A stretch of DNA of 25,213 nucleotides from Hofstenia miamia (Eukaryota; Xenacoelomorpha; Acoela; Hofsteniidae). The position numbers and the translations under genes are program-made. Under the pieces are notes generated by a model that saw only the letters and a list, made by a program, of their open reading frames with translations, was not told the DNA's origin and did not search any database. Of this stretch, positions 1 through 12,294 are shown in pieces (within the stretch, counting starts at the first letter, position 1; the number at the start of each line of letters is the position of its first letter). The stretch is from assembly GCA_900660155.1 (NCBI GenBank), contig CABFPE010000239.1, forward strand, positions 774,027-799,239. The letters are read 5' to 3'.

Positions 1-632
1 ATGCTCTGTGATCCTACTTGCAGTTCAATTTTGTTGGAAATGCTTCTTAATGAATTTGGGGAGAATATCAAGAATTGCGTTTTTGGAATATTAATTGTTA
101 GTTTATTTTGATTAAAATATATTTTTAGTTGCTCAATGTTGTTTTTCAGTTGTTCGACAGCCCTATGTGGACTAGTGTCCTTAGTAACTATGCATGTATC
201 GTCAGTGTATTGATAAATATCACCTTATTTAATACGACTTGAAATATCATTTATGTATATAGTAAACAAAATGGGTCCCAGAGCAGTGCCCTATGGGATT
301 CCCCTCGAAGATTCTATATAACCTGATAATACATTTCCAATCTTTACTCGATGTTTTCTATTGGATAGGAAACTATTTATCATGGCTAATACGTTATTAT
401 CAATTCCAATTGCTCTTAGTTTTTCCTTCAAATTGCATGATCCATGCTATCAAATCTTTTGATCATTCCGGGTTCTTAATTTCCGGGGTATTGGTATATC
501 GATCACTATATCTCCGCACTGTCTTATGTATTTTCTCTGAAAAGGAGCGATACGATCTAAGCATTGTCTTATTGATTTTGAAATGAACCCAAACATGTAG
601 TTACTACAATTTAATGAATACAGGTATCCCAT
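1..632 (-). pseudogene. Non-LTR retrotransposon reverse transcriptase remnant
   Basis: Read on the minus strand this is a broken reverse transcriptase of the CR1/Jockey-like non-LTR group. Visible in order: a linker-like piece around 632-500 containing LDRIAPFQRK; FDSMDHA (about 470); LRAIGIDN; SFLSNRKHRVKIGN; then GIP-stop-GTALGPILFTIY near 250-300; and the catalytic motif YTDDT, with the two Asp codons at 198-203. NKLTIN and KTQFLIFS follow further downstream (about 40-90). Stop codons and frameshifts interrupt it, and the step from the linker straight to FDSMDHA suggests an internal deletion of the N-terminal RT part. The element continues beyond base 1. In a live element this enzyme makes cDNA at the target site; this copy cannot. 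The family group is inferred from motif spacing; the exact clade is uncertain. Confidence 0.8.
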
Positions 633-2831
633 GAAATGTTGCTCAGCTGCTTAACAAAAGTTGCCTCATGGAAATTTTTAAATGACCAACTAATAATTAC
701 TGATCTTTTTGAGAGCTCACAATATCAAATAAATGATAATAAATAATTTTGAAAATAATTTCAAAGTTAATCTTAAGGAATCAATTTCAACAAACATTAT
801 CGCAAATAAATTGTAAAGATAAAAGGCAAAAACTATGGACCTTGGATAAAAAAGCTTGAAATTTTCTTGCATCTCACATATTTCTGCACTAATAATCAGA
901 AGACTTAAAACCACACTACTTGTTTTGCTGTAGTGTATTGCATCATTTAAATTTGAAATTAAAGAAATTAGTCAAACAATATTAAAGGGTATTAGATTGT
1001 TAATAAGAATAATAATTTTAAAGCTATTATTTTTGTTTACAACTTGCTATATTTATTTCAAACAATTTGACAGAATACATGTTAATGCATTCAAATATTT
1101 ATTGCTCAAAATTAGCATTAATATTATAAAATATTACATTTGCTTCAAAACAAAGAAAATGGTTTCCCAAACATCTTAGAGGGTTTTACAAGTACAGAAA
1201 AATAGACATATTCCATTTCCAAATAAAAACTTTAGATCTATATTTGTGCTTTTGTAGGTCACTATTCTCCACTCCAAAGACCATCAAAAAATTCATTTTG
1301 AAGTGTAAAAAAATGACTGTTTATTATAAATGGCCTCAGCATATTTGGATGTAGTTCTTATGATTATCAAATAAGCAAATATTTCAAAAAGCTTAGAGAT
1401 GAGTTAAATAGCAAATTTTTGTTTTGGTTACATAAAACAGCTTGTCATATCAAATACTACTCTGCAGCAAGGTGCATTTTTTGGCTTAGCTCCATTCATA
1501 CTACTGCAAATTGCCAGTCTGTGATTACAGTCATTTTTTAAAACAACTATATTTGCATCCCTGTCACACTTTTCTCATTAGTGATGCATGTCTGCTAATA
1601 GGACTATTAATATATAAAAATTATATGCCTCTTTATTGGTTTAAGGCAACAGAATATCATAAAATTCTTTTGGTTTGAACCTTTTCCTATACACCTTTAA
1701 TTGTTTGACTTAGTATAATGTCTGTATTTAGCATCTTGCACTTGTTTTATTCTGTGGAGCATGAAAAAAAGATCTTTGGGAGCTTGTGCCTGTCCTCTAC
1801 TTATACAGAATTTTGTTTAATGCTACTTTTTCTAGTACATAATTAACCTATGCTGATCAATTTCTAAAAGATTGCAATTTATTAAGACTGAACAACCCAA
1901 CTGACCTCTAATTTGCTTCACAAGCAAGAAGTGCTGATCAATTATATACATTGTTCATGCATATGTATATTACTGCATAATACTATAATGCTATTTTTCC
2001 CTACAGTTGATAATTGAAATTGCCAAAGGAATTTTCACTGAGGTACACAGCTGCTCAATTGATTATATTAGTTGGGGCTCTAACCAAAACTAGATCATTG
2101 GAAATTACAGCACTTATTGCTTCTACTGACACCATATCATGAGAAGTGACTCACTTAACTTCAAGTAATGGAGCTAAATTATGGTTATCTTCAATAGCAC
2201 TTTTCCTTGCCTTTCTTCATTTCAAGTTTCAGCACATATCCTCTATTCTAGCTGATGAATATAATCCTTGTGAAAATCAGGCTCAGACTCTTCTGTTCTT
2301 GCTTTCTTGCACTAATATTTAACATTGATCTCATGTATAAATCCAAAACTCATATCAATGTCATGTTAAGAGGATATCTCATGCTGATTTAGTCTTTGAT
2401 TTTTGCTTTTATATCACTTAAATTTATAAATAGATATATTCATCACATAAACAGTGAACTGTTCTGTTAAAGAAAAATTTCCCTGACAAGCTTGGTCATC
2501 AGTAGATGGATGTCTTAGATGGATTGGGAGAGTTGGAATATGTATATAAATATTTTTAGTATTGCATATGACATTGGAGGTAATACAACTTCTTCTGGAA
2601 CAAACTCACCATTAGGCCACATATTGAAGGAATTCAAAAGATTTTGATTCAAACTAGAACAGGCAAATGTGTATGTATAGCACAAAAATTCTTTTTGCAC
2701 ATGAATCTGTAAACCTTCCTCTAAAAAATGAAGCAAAAGTAAGTGGTTAAAATTGAAAAAAATGTGGTCTTGAACTAATAACAGTTTTTTTATTCTTAGC
2801 ATGTCATTTCTTTCTGAATATGTTTTCAAAT
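633..2831. other. Gene-free AT-rich stretch
   Basis: I see no supportable gene, RNA or element here. Open frames are short, lack recognisable motifs and sit in sequence almost devoid of CG dinucleotides. A 104-codon minus-strand frame at 2515-2829 begins at TTG and resembles nothing I know. The stretch could be intronic or intergenic. Confidence 0.5.
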
Positions 2832-3159
2832 CAGGGTTTTCAACTCAAGTTTGAGTTACTAGGTCCAAGTTAAAGTTTTTGCATTTTGAGTTCAAGTTCA
2901 AATAATTTTTTAAAGAAAATTCTGAGTTTGATCAAGTTTTTCTAATTCTGAGTTTCTTAGGGTTAAAAAACATTTATTTTACAAAAGTTCTGACTGAAGA
3001 AGAAATTGAATTTTCAAATAATTTAAATTTCAATGTATTTTTGAGTGGATTTTTGAATGAGTTCAAGTTTCTATGACTTCTCTTCTAAGTTTTTCTGATC
3101 TAGTTTTGCAAGCTTATATGGGTTCGAGATCTTAATAGTCTGAGTACTTAAAAACCCTG
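2832..3159. mobile_element. hAT-type MITE (non-autonomous DNA transposon)
   Basis: The stretch opens with CAGGGTTTTCAA and ends with the near inverse TTAAAAACCCTG, a short terminal inverted repeat of the CAGGG type common in hAT elements. The 8 bases outside each end (TTTCAAAT left, CTTCTATT right) agree at five positions, compatible with a decayed 8-bp target duplication. The 328-bp interior has no coding capacity and is built from variants of GAGTTCAAGTT, giving it a low-complexity look. The hAT assignment is inferred from the ends alone. The right end overlaps the start of the tandem duplication described next. Confidence 0.55.
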
Positions 3160-4113
3160 CTTCTATTAACTCCTGATAATGAGGAGATTAATCTGTTTTT
3201 GCCAAATCAAATTTGTTCCAAAGCATTCAACCATTCACTAGCTGAAACTTTATTTGATTGTTTACTGCAGTTGTTTAAAGTTATCACATTGTCAATCTTA
3301 TTCACTTGTATTTTAATTTCATTTGATCTCCATGTGATTTGTATTGAATGCAAGAGTACTCTTAAACATAGGATACATTCTTCTGCAAGTTTAAGCTGAT
3401 TTCAGCAGTGCTTCACAGGTATTCATATGAATTTGATGGCTACAAATAGTAATATAACTGTGCAAATTTGTGATATTCATTGTAACATTGGCAATTCATC
3501 TTGGTGTTTGGCATGCAATGCCATACAATGCTCAGCATATGGGTGGGGTCCTTTATCATGCTGCTGATAGGAACTAAAACCTATTATAGACAAGAGATTC
3601 TTTTTTCCAGTTTTGAAGCCACTGATGATTAGAAGTTTTTAAAATTTAGTTTACAGATTCTTTGACCCCTATTACCCTATGAAATTTTTTTTTCTAAGTA
3701 TGCTATTGACTTTTTTGTGGTGAAAAATGCCCTCAAAATTTTCCATTTTAAATAACAGCCAATAGGATTCTGCTAGGAGTCTATGCATGGAAAAACATTG
3801 TAGGCATGGAAAACAATTTCTCAATTTGCACACCTATTTTGGTCCAATTTTAAAAATTTGTTTCATATTTAAGCAACTATGGTAGGCACACAAGAGAATA
3901 TGAAAAGAAATTTTGGAATCTGTATAGTGAAAGCTAAGAATTTATGCTTTTTTGTTTTAGTTCAATTCAATTGATTCCAAATTTTCCAGCTGTTGTTTAT
4001 CTGCCAGATCCTATTAACTTCAGACCAATGCACAAAATGTGCAGGTGAATTTTTAAAGTAAGAAAATAAAAAAATGTGAGACTTATTATTATTTTAGACT
4101 TAAATTGGCAAAT
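3150..4113. repeat. Tandem duplication, copy 1 (964 bp)
   Basis: This segment recurs at a constant offset of 965 bases, with no insertion or deletion seen between the copies. The only difference I found is C at 4031 versus A at 4996. Nothing in it looks like a gene: the shared 66-codon frame (3199-3399) starts at TTG, has no known motif and sits in CG-depleted sequence. The pair is best read as an assembly duplication of one locus, since the join is marked by an N. Confidence 0.95.
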
Positions 4114-4114
4114 N
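4114..4114. other. Single ambiguous base at duplication junction
   Basis: The only N in the window lies exactly between the two 964-bp copies. It probably marks a join made by assembly or gap-filling software, not a sequenced base. Confidence 0.9.
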
Positions 4115-5078
4115 AAAAACCCTGCTTCTATTAACTCCTGATAATGAGGAGATTAATCTGTTTTTGCCAAATCAAATTTGTTCCAAAGCATTCAACCATT
4201 CACTAGCTGAAACTTTATTTGATTGTTTACTGCAGTTGTTTAAAGTTATCACATTGTCAATCTTATTCACTTGTATTTTAATTTCATTTGATCTCCATGT
4301 GATTTGTATTGAATGCAAGAGTACTCTTAAACATAGGATACATTCTTCTGCAAGTTTAAGCTGATTTCAGCAGTGCTTCACAGGTATTCATATGAATTTG
4401 ATGGCTACAAATAGTAATATAACTGTGCAAATTTGTGATATTCATTGTAACATTGGCAATTCATCTTGGTGTTTGGCATGCAATGCCATACAATGCTCAG
4501 CATATGGGTGGGGTCCTTTATCATGCTGCTGATAGGAACTAAAACCTATTATAGACAAGAGATTCTTTTTTCCAGTTTTGAAGCCACTGATGATTAGAAG
4601 TTTTTAAAATTTAGTTTACAGATTCTTTGACCCCTATTACCCTATGAAATTTTTTTTTCTAAGTATGCTATTGACTTTTTTGTGGTGAAAAATGCCCTCA
4701 AAATTTTCCATTTTAAATAACAGCCAATAGGATTCTGCTAGGAGTCTATGCATGGAAAAACATTGTAGGCATGGAAAACAATTTCTCAATTTGCACACCT
4801 ATTTTGGTCCAATTTTAAAAATTTGTTTCATATTTAAGCAACTATGGTAGGCACACAAGAGAATATGAAAAGAAATTTTGGAATCTGTATAGTGAAAGCT
4901 AAGAATTTATGCTTTTTTGTTTTAGTTCAATTCAATTGATTCCAAATTTTCCAGCTGTTGTTTATCTGCCAGATCCTATTAACTTCAGACCAATGAACAA
5001 AATGTGCAGGTGAATTTTTAAAGTAAGAAAATAAAAAAATGTGAGACTTATTATTATTTTAGACTTAAATTGGCAAAT
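4115..5078. repeat. Tandem duplication, copy 2 (964 bp)
   Basis: Second copy of 3150-4113, beginning directly after the N with AAAAACCCTGC and ending GGCAAAT, after which unique sequence resumes. It is identical to copy 1 except for A at 4996. One substitution in 964 bases fits two alleles of a single locus placed end to end. Confidence 0.95.
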
Positions 5079-8000
5079 AAGTAAAATTAATTTCACAAAG
5101 TTTGAGTGAAAAACACATTTTATTGATAAATGCATTAAAATACTCTTTCCATTTAAACTAAAAGTTATTTCTGTTCACAACAATGTACATTTGTTATGGA
5201 TTTAATACAATAAAGTATATAGTGATATTTTTAAGAAACAATCTATTTCTTGATGTCAATTTAATATGTTATGCATTGATTGCATATTTCTTTTATATCT
5301 AGATAATTAAAACATGTATGTTTCCAAATATTCAAATTTTCTGCATCAACAAAAAATTGCACAGCAGCTATCAATTAGAAAATAATGATCATACATACAA
5401 TGGAATTGAACATGTGATTCAGTATATTACTAGATACCAGACTTATTATGTTGGTAATATCAATTTAAGGATTAAAACAATTGGAATTGAATGCATGTTT
5501 GAAGATTTTTGATATTTCTCATTCTTTGAAAAGCAAAGCAGAAATGAATGCAGTTTTAATAAAGATATGATTACAAAAGTCACACAATTTTTAATTAACA
5601 ATGTATGTTGATTAGATATAAATATTTATTTTTCAGAAACTGATTACCAGAATTTTATCATTATTAAAGTGGTATTAGATGTCTAAATTGCAATATTGTC
5701 AGTGCAACAATAGATGTTAAGTTACTGTTAAAAATGTGAATAGAGTAAATTGATTTTTTTGTAGAGTCGTTCAGGGACTTTTGTTGATTTTATTCTTTAA
5801 AATTTATTCTGTATTTCTACGTCACTCTGACATCAATATTTATTTTCAATCTCAGGTTGCTATTGCTAATTTGATGTCCCCTCAATGGTGCTTATTATTG
5901 CTCAAATTTAAATTTGTGAGGGAAGAGAAGTTGATCATGTTAAACTATGTTGACATCTGATTGTTGTAAACAAAGGCAGGTAATAGTTAAACATTTGTAT
6001 AAAACCTGAGAGAAATGTAGCAATAGCTTAATAGATTTTATCTACTCTCAACTGCTGTCTTTACCATTGTATTTTTATTTATCTTTTATTTAAATGAAAA
6101 CTATCACTTAAGCTTGGCAACAATTTGGGAGTGCTTTCACCAGCATGGGCAACAAGTTGCTTCTGTGGGTCTGTTGATTACCCAGTCCGAATTGTGGAAC
6201 CATTAAGTTACATATACAGTTATGTATAAGGAAATAATATATCTCTCTTTCATAGTTCAACACATACATGCACTTATAAAACCTAACACTGTGATGATAC
6301 CATGCTGTTGGCTAGCACGAATATCTGGAAATTACAGATTATTTAATAGTGAGCTGAGAGATAACAATGAAAATGAGAGTTTGCATTTTCTGAAGTGAGA
6401 TAGAAATTAAAAAGTGAGACAAATAGGGCAGCACCAGTCAATAGGTTAAGCACTTTAGTTTTGGATGCTCCACTTCGGCTGGAAGCCATAGGAATTGGTC
6501 ATCTTGGATCTTACCTAAAGTCGTTTTGTTACTTGGATGAATTACCAATGTTACATCTAATAGTTATAAGTTCTATGTTATTCTGTTTCCCAGAATTGTG
6601 GCTGTACTGTAAACGCTATTTAAACCTTCTGCAGAGTCAATTAAGTTTCTAGTTAAGTTTCCCTACCAGCCCACGATTCTACATTTTGAAAAGTATGAAA
6701 ACAAATAATTATTTTAGGGTCAAGGATTGTGCAACAATTGTGAGGTTGCAGGGGTGCAACGCCCTTCACACTACTGGGTGCTTAATTTTATCATCATGTA
6801 TGATATGACAGTGGTTGACTGTATAAAGAATGCCTCCAGTAATCATATGCCAACCATTTTCAAACAATTTAGTGCTAAATTCGTATTTTGTTTTGTATTA
6901 TGTATTTTTGTATGCTTTTTTTGAAATAAATTGTAAAACCAGCTAGCATAAGGAATGTAGATACCTTACCAATGCATTTATGGTTAAAACTGAATTCGGC
7001 TATATTGTTGACATTTTAACATTAGATAGGGGACCAGAAATAAAATCTTTAATTTGGTTTATTTTCAAGGCAAAGAAAGCATGGCAAATGAATAATTGGT
7101 ACATTTTCTTATCCAAACAAATCCAAATTTATCTCAAATCATCCAGAATTATTTTTTGATGGACACTTGCACTCATATTCTAGGTGAGAAGTGTTCATTA
7201 AATAATAAAATTGGAATATTTGAGACTTTGGATGAAAAAAAGTACCAACCTGTTTGCACTGATAACAAAACAATTGGCAATTATCCACAGTGGAAATACA
7301 GTTAAAAGGTGCATGAACAAGATTATTATGTATTTGCCTAATTATCTACACCCTTGCAAAATGCATTACACTTCATGTATATTTGAAATGTAACAATCAA
7401 AAGATAACATGAATTCATTAATTATTTAAGTTTATGAATAAAGGGTTATTGTTTGAAGTATTTAATGCAATAAACATTGCATAATGTACATTAATTTATG
7501 AAGAATGTATATTTCATATATTAGTTTAAATATTCTTACTAAGTGCAACTTTACTATGTTTTTTCATAGATGTTGGCTAGAGAAAGGCATCTAAGTCTTA
7601 CTTAATAAAATAACTTCAAATTACAACAAAAAGCTTCTGATAATGCAGAGTAGATAATATACTCAATAGATAATAATTTACATCACCTATAATTTGTTCC
7701 AACAGTGTCAGTAAAAGTGTTTGAAATCAACATAGTATTCATAAATAAAAACTTAATGCAATGAATTTGCTAAGATAATACGAATTGCAAAATGTTGTTA
7801 TTAATTTAAACATAATGTTATTTATGATATTAACAAAAATGTCTTTTATTATGCATTAAATATTTTGAGTTTTCAACATCTCAACCTGTTCAAAGTTCAA
7901 ACATAAAATGTTCCAATTTGTCCTTTTAACATAAATTTGTGGACATTTCAAAATAATGCATAATTAATAACAGTGATAAATTTGATGTTGATGTTGCTGA

Positions 8001-8860
8001 GAAAATTAGTTTCAGTATAAAGATCTGAGAAATCTTGATTTGAGAGTCACTACTGCTAATTTAACAAGAATTCTTTATTATCAGATTAAGATTTAAAATG
8101 TTAGTGATTGAAAATAACAAGCAATGTAAAAATTGTAAAAATTTATTCATTTTTAATTTCAAGAGTTATCTCCTAATTATTTTATTATGGAATTGAATAT
8201 AAATTTTCCATTTATGAAAGAACATTGCTACAAAAAGTATTGTAATTTATTACAAAGTAATAGCAAGAAATGCATCCATCCTAGTTTGTATCATTGAAGA
8301 ATCATATATGGTTCTTAATTGCTGTATGTTCAGACTTAATTGTATTTCAACATTAAGAGCTAATTTTTTTTACTGTCAGTATATTGATAAGATAGCATGT
8401 AGAATGTAAACAAATATCATACAATTGTTTGCAGTGTTTGAAATATTTATTCTCAAATACTAATAAGCTAGATTTGTTGTTATAAGTTATTAGATGTACA
8501 TTGCAAAAAAATGAAAATTGCACTAGTAAAACAATATTGTCTATAACATAATTTTCCATTATTTTTTAATATGTAATTAAAAAAATTTTCTTACATGTAA
8601 TGCAGACAAATATAAACTATAAATATATTTACAGCATTTGCAACATCTGAATCATTTAAAGTTTAAGGAGATTTGGTAGAAGTCTGACCTACTATAAATA
8701 TATTTCCATACATAAGTATGGCTGTGTTATTTACACTAAGAATCTTCAAGTAAATAAGTAATAATAAAATTAAAATTCACATGAATATTAACAATACAAT
8801 GAAAACACTAACTACTACTAAAAGACTATTCATCAATAATGGTGTTTTCATAGCTGCTAT
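5079..8860. other. Gene-free AT-rich stretch
   Basis: No gene, RNA or bounded element can be supported. CG dinucleotides are rare, with a loose cluster at about 6190-7000, perhaps an older insertion of different origin. Open frames at 5318, 6461, 6727, 7096 and 7211 are under 70 codons, lack motifs and have no convincing splice context. Confidence 0.5.
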
Positions 8861-9525
8861 CCCAGATAACAATTTAAAGGCTAAACAATGTTGTTTTGAG
8901 TTGTTATGTGGTTGTTTTATTTATCAAAAACAATGTTGTTTTAACATCAAAATGGTACCATTTCATTAGTAGAAACAATGTTGCTTCAACAACTACACAT
9001 TAGGTTGGTTTTATGAGTAAAAAATCAATATTTTATGGTTGTAACAACATTGTTTTATGTTGTCACATGATTGTTTTAGCATCACTTTTATATGCAAATA
9101 ACATTCTATTATCTTAAGCAGTTTAAGCATTGCTTTTTAAACAAACACAATCCCAACAAATATTTATTAACAATTTTAATGAATATCTTGTATATAAATG
9201 ATAACAATGAGCAAATAAATTTGCCCAATTTAACAAAAAATTAAAATTATAAAATTAAGTACAATTTTGAAATAGTACTTTCCTATATTGTGAAAATCAT
9301 ATTCTGCTCAATTGTAACTTTTTTATTTAACAGTCAATTTCAAGGTGTCCAAATATTCACAAAAAATTATTTTGAAAATTCACTTATCTGGTATAATATA
9401 ATTTTCACAAATTTAAAATTTCAAAAAAGGTTTCACAAATCCTTTTTTTATATTACAAGTTCTAGTAATAAGAATATAAAAGTGAATTTTATTTCCAAGC
9501 ATTTGCACAGTAATTATTTATTACT
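8861..9525. mobile_element. TIR element copy 1, right end missing
   Basis: Begins with CCCAGATAACAATTT and aligns along most of its length with about 11512-12294. Shared blocks include AAAATGGTACCATTTCATT, ATGTTGTCACATGATTGTTT, AAACACAATCCCAA and AAGCATTTGC. Its subterminal region carries several AACAATGTT or AACATTGTT motifs in both orientations, as in many DNA transposons. After ATTTATTACT the similarity stops, so the last roughly 90 bases present in copy 2, including the right TIR, are missing. No transposase is encoded; the 82-codon frame at 9290 is motif-free. Confidence 0.7.
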
Positions 9526-10013
9526 TTCAGCCAATTAGACTATTTGCCCAGGGAATTTTGGCCAAATACCATTTTGTGCCCAAATAGAATTCTTGTGCAA
9601 TGGCTCTTTTGCTCAATATTTGTCTCACCCAATATCATAAACAAGCCTCTTAAAAATTTGTATCTTCATTTCTTGTTTGTCATATATCATCAGTTTTATG
9701 AGGAACTGCTCACTATCAGTGCATGCATTTTCAGTGATTAAAAAGCTTCATATTATCATCTTTGAAGTATTAGCAATTTGAGCAGATGTGTAGATTAGGG
9801 ATTTGGCAAAGTTTGGTTTGGAAATTCTGGATGTGAAAGCTTGGGAATGCTTAGGAATTATAAATTATTATTTCAATTAAATATTTGAGATATAATAATT
9901 ATCAAATTTGGGAAGCTTTTTCCATTGCATATTTAGCCAAGTAAAAAAGAATTTTTAGGACAATAGTTAACTAAAGTAGCCATCAACAATACAACAGTAG
10001 ATGCACATGCCCT
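9526..10013. other. Gene-free stretch
   Basis: Nothing recognisable beyond a locally repetitive run near 9540-9600 in which GCCCA and GGCCAAAT-type words recur. It ends at a TA microsatellite. Confidence 0.4.
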
Positions 10014-10035
10014 TATATATATATATATATATATA
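10014..10035. repeat. (TA)n microsatellite
   Basis: Uninterrupted alternating TA run, flanked by non-repetitive AT-rich sequence. Confidence 0.95.
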
Positions 10036-10117
10036 CAATAGAAGTCCATACATTCATTGATACCACTGTAAATGTAACAATCATATTTTTCTTGGAGGTG
10101 CTTAAGATTAAGTATTC

Positions 10118-10189
10118 TGATTCATAGTGTAAGAATAACGCAGCTGTACTTTACATACAGAAATTGTAGGTTCAAATCCTACCAAATCA
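10118..10189 (+). tRNA. tRNA-like sequence (pseudogene or SINE head)
   Basis: Folds by eye as a tRNA. The acceptor TGATTCA pairs with CAAATCA except at its two inner pairs. The D stem is GTGT/ACGC with a 7-base loop. The anticodon stem CTGTA/TACAG closes the 7-base loop CTTTACA, and the T arm is GTAGG-TTCAAAT-CCTAC. A-box-like TAGTGTAAGAA and B-box-like GGTTCAAATCC are both present. An extra base sits before the anticodon stem, and the D loop lacks the usual GG. The anticodon slot reads TTA, which would pair with the stop codon UAA, so a normal tRNA is unlikely. It resembles the copy at 14351 base for base at both ends and in the D arm. The overall look is tRNA-Val-like, by inference. Confidence 0.4.
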
Positions 10190-10984
10190 AAAATATCATT
10201 GCATTATGTAATTTATTAATATATGCTTCCTTGAAATCTTCAATATTTGTAAATTATTGTAAAGTATATACATAAACCCATTCTATAAATAGATTTATTC
10301 AGCCAGATATTATAATTACTTGATATATCATATCCAGAGTTAGTTAATAAAGAAGTATTATAGTGAATCACAAGCATACATCAATGAACAATTATATAAA
10401 ATTCCTCAACAACACACACTGGGATAGAAGAAAAAATGTTATTGAAATAAATCAGCTAATTATAGAATATTTGGGAGTTTCCATCCTAAAATAAGATTGT
10501 TTAAATTTTTCATCATTGTATAATTAAAATGGTGAATAAAATTATTAACTTGTATTGATTTAATATGTATTATCTAAATCTAATTTCTTAGTGGCATGCT
10601 CATTTTTAATTTATATTTATACATGACTATGACTATAAAATAACATGCATATGACATGTTAATATGTTATTGTATTGGGGGGAGGGACAGTCATTAGGTG
10701 AAAAGTAGATAAAACTTGGCATAATCATGAAAAATATGCTACATCAGTAAAGAAGAAATGAAAAAATGGGCTTAACTTCCAAAAAATCAAATATGCAAAG
10801 TAAAACAAATAAATTGCTCCTTTTCATATTTTATAAGGCTACAATATATAAATGAAATAAGGCATATTTTTTGTAAAAAAAACAACAAATTTAATAGAAG
10901 TGAAAGCAAATGCCTAATGAATAAATTTTAAGGGACTAAAATAGTTAATATTAAACATATAAAGGAACAAAGGATTGGTGAAGA
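10190..10984. other. Gene-free stretch
   Basis: AT-rich sequence with no supportable feature. A GGGGGGAGGGACAG patch near 10678-10690 is the only GC-rich spot. The end merges with the decayed RT element that follows. Confidence 0.4.
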
Positions 10985-11511
10985 TTCATTTGCAGGACAT
11001 CTAAAGAAGACACCACAAAGAAGGTTAATGTGCTGTTATCTGAACTGAACATTCACTATGCCAATATCAACTCTGATCCATACTACAACAGAACACAAAA
11101 GCATGAGCTGGAAGAAATGGACTCTTCAGTGTTCACTGAAAGAGAAGTTTATCAGCCCTCAAGAAGCTCAAGAAAACAGCTACTGGTCCAGTCGGAATAC
11201 CACTCTGTGCTCTCAAAGAATTTGAGGAAGAGTTGTGCTACCCCATTACAGAGGTATTCAACAAGTTGCTGAAAAAAGGAATTGTCCAACAAAAAATGAA
11301 AGAAACTGATATTGGTCCTATACCTAAAATATCTGTGACAAAGTGCTGTAACAACTATACTGACCAGTCTCAGTCACTCCAATACTTGCTAGATTACTTG
11401 ATAGATTGATTGTGAAGAGGTTTTTAGAGGAGCCTCTGAATGAAGAAATTGGCCATGACCAATTTGCTTTCTGTAAGAAATCTTCAATAGGGCATGCCTT
11501 GCTGAGAATAC
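10985..11511 (+). pseudogene. Non-LTR reverse transcriptase remnant, 5' half
   Basis: The + strand encodes RT pieces in more than one frame: TSKEDTTKKVNVLLSELN, then DSSVFTEREVYQ, then after a frameshift TGPVGIPLWALKEFEEEL, VFNKLLKKGIVQQKMKE and PIPKISV. Later, in another frame, come PILARLLDRLIVKRFLEE, HDQFAFCKKSS and HALLRIQ. This is the expected order of the N-terminal RT motifs of CR1-like elements (linker, fingers, then the Q-F-FRK-ST-AL block). Frameshifts make it inactive. The reading breaks off at HALLRIQ where the TIR element at about 11512 is inserted, and resumes at about 12295. Confidence 0.75.
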
Positions 11512-12294
11512 AACCCTAGATAACAATTTAAGGCTAACTAACATTGTTTTACTGTATCAAAAACAACATTGTTTTAACGTCAAAATGGTACCATTTCATT
11601 GGTCAAAAAACATTGCTTCAACAACATCACATTAGGTTGCTTTTTGGTTGTTTTTATAAATAAAAAAGCAATATTTCAAAGTCATAGCAACATTGTTTTA
11701 TGTTGTCACATGATTGTTTAGCATAACTTTTTTATTCAAATAACATTTTATAATATTAAACTGCTTAAGCAAACACAATCCCAATAAAGGCCATACCATT
11801 ATCTTTCAGATACTGTCAAACATATTCAATATGCATGTATGTTAAGCATTTAAATGATTGTCATGTATATAAATGATAATGATAAGCATAAAAATCTGCC
11901 AAATTTAACAACAATTTAGAAATCTAAAATTAAGTACAATTTTGAAATAGTATTTTGTTAAATCATGAAAAATATCTTCTGCTCAAATGTAATATTTTAT
12001 TTAACAGACAATTTCAAGATGTCCAAATATTCATGAAAAAATTATTTTGAAAATTCACTTAACTGGTATACTATAATTTTCACAAATTAAAAATTTCAAA
12101 AAGGTTTCACAAATCCTTTTTTTATATTACAAGTTCTAGTAATAAGAATATAAAAGTGAATTTTATTTCCAAGCATTTGCTCAGTTATTACTTATTACTA
12201 AAGTTGTTTTTATGATTTTAGTGGTTGCTGCAACAACCAAAAGTATAAAACAACTGTAAACAACATAAAAACAACAAAAATAGTTATCTGGGAT
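11512..12294. mobile_element. TIR element copy 2, full length, inside RT gene
   Basis: The left end reads CCCTAGATAACAATTT and the right end reads TAGTTATCTGGGAT, the inverse of ATCCCAGATAACTA, so the ends form a short TIR. The body matches 8861-9525, including the AACATTGTT motifs and the AATGGTACCATTTCATT block. The last roughly 90 bases, absent from the other copy, contain a GGTTGCTGCAACAACC hairpin and several GTTGTTTTTA words. It carries no ORF and is about 783 bp, so it is non-autonomous. A TA outside the right TIR hints at a TA target duplication, but the left side is too decayed to prove it. The element interrupts a reverse transcriptase, giving a relative insertion order. Confidence 0.7.

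Noticed and set aside
2515..2829. 104-codon minus-strand open frame
   Set aside because: No ATG start, no recognisable domain, no splice context, and it lies in CG-depleted non-coding-like sequence.
3199..4364. Identical 66-codon open frames in the two duplicated copies (3199-3399 and 4164-4364)
   Set aside because: They begin at TTG, show no motif, and repeat only because the surrounding 964 bp is duplicated.
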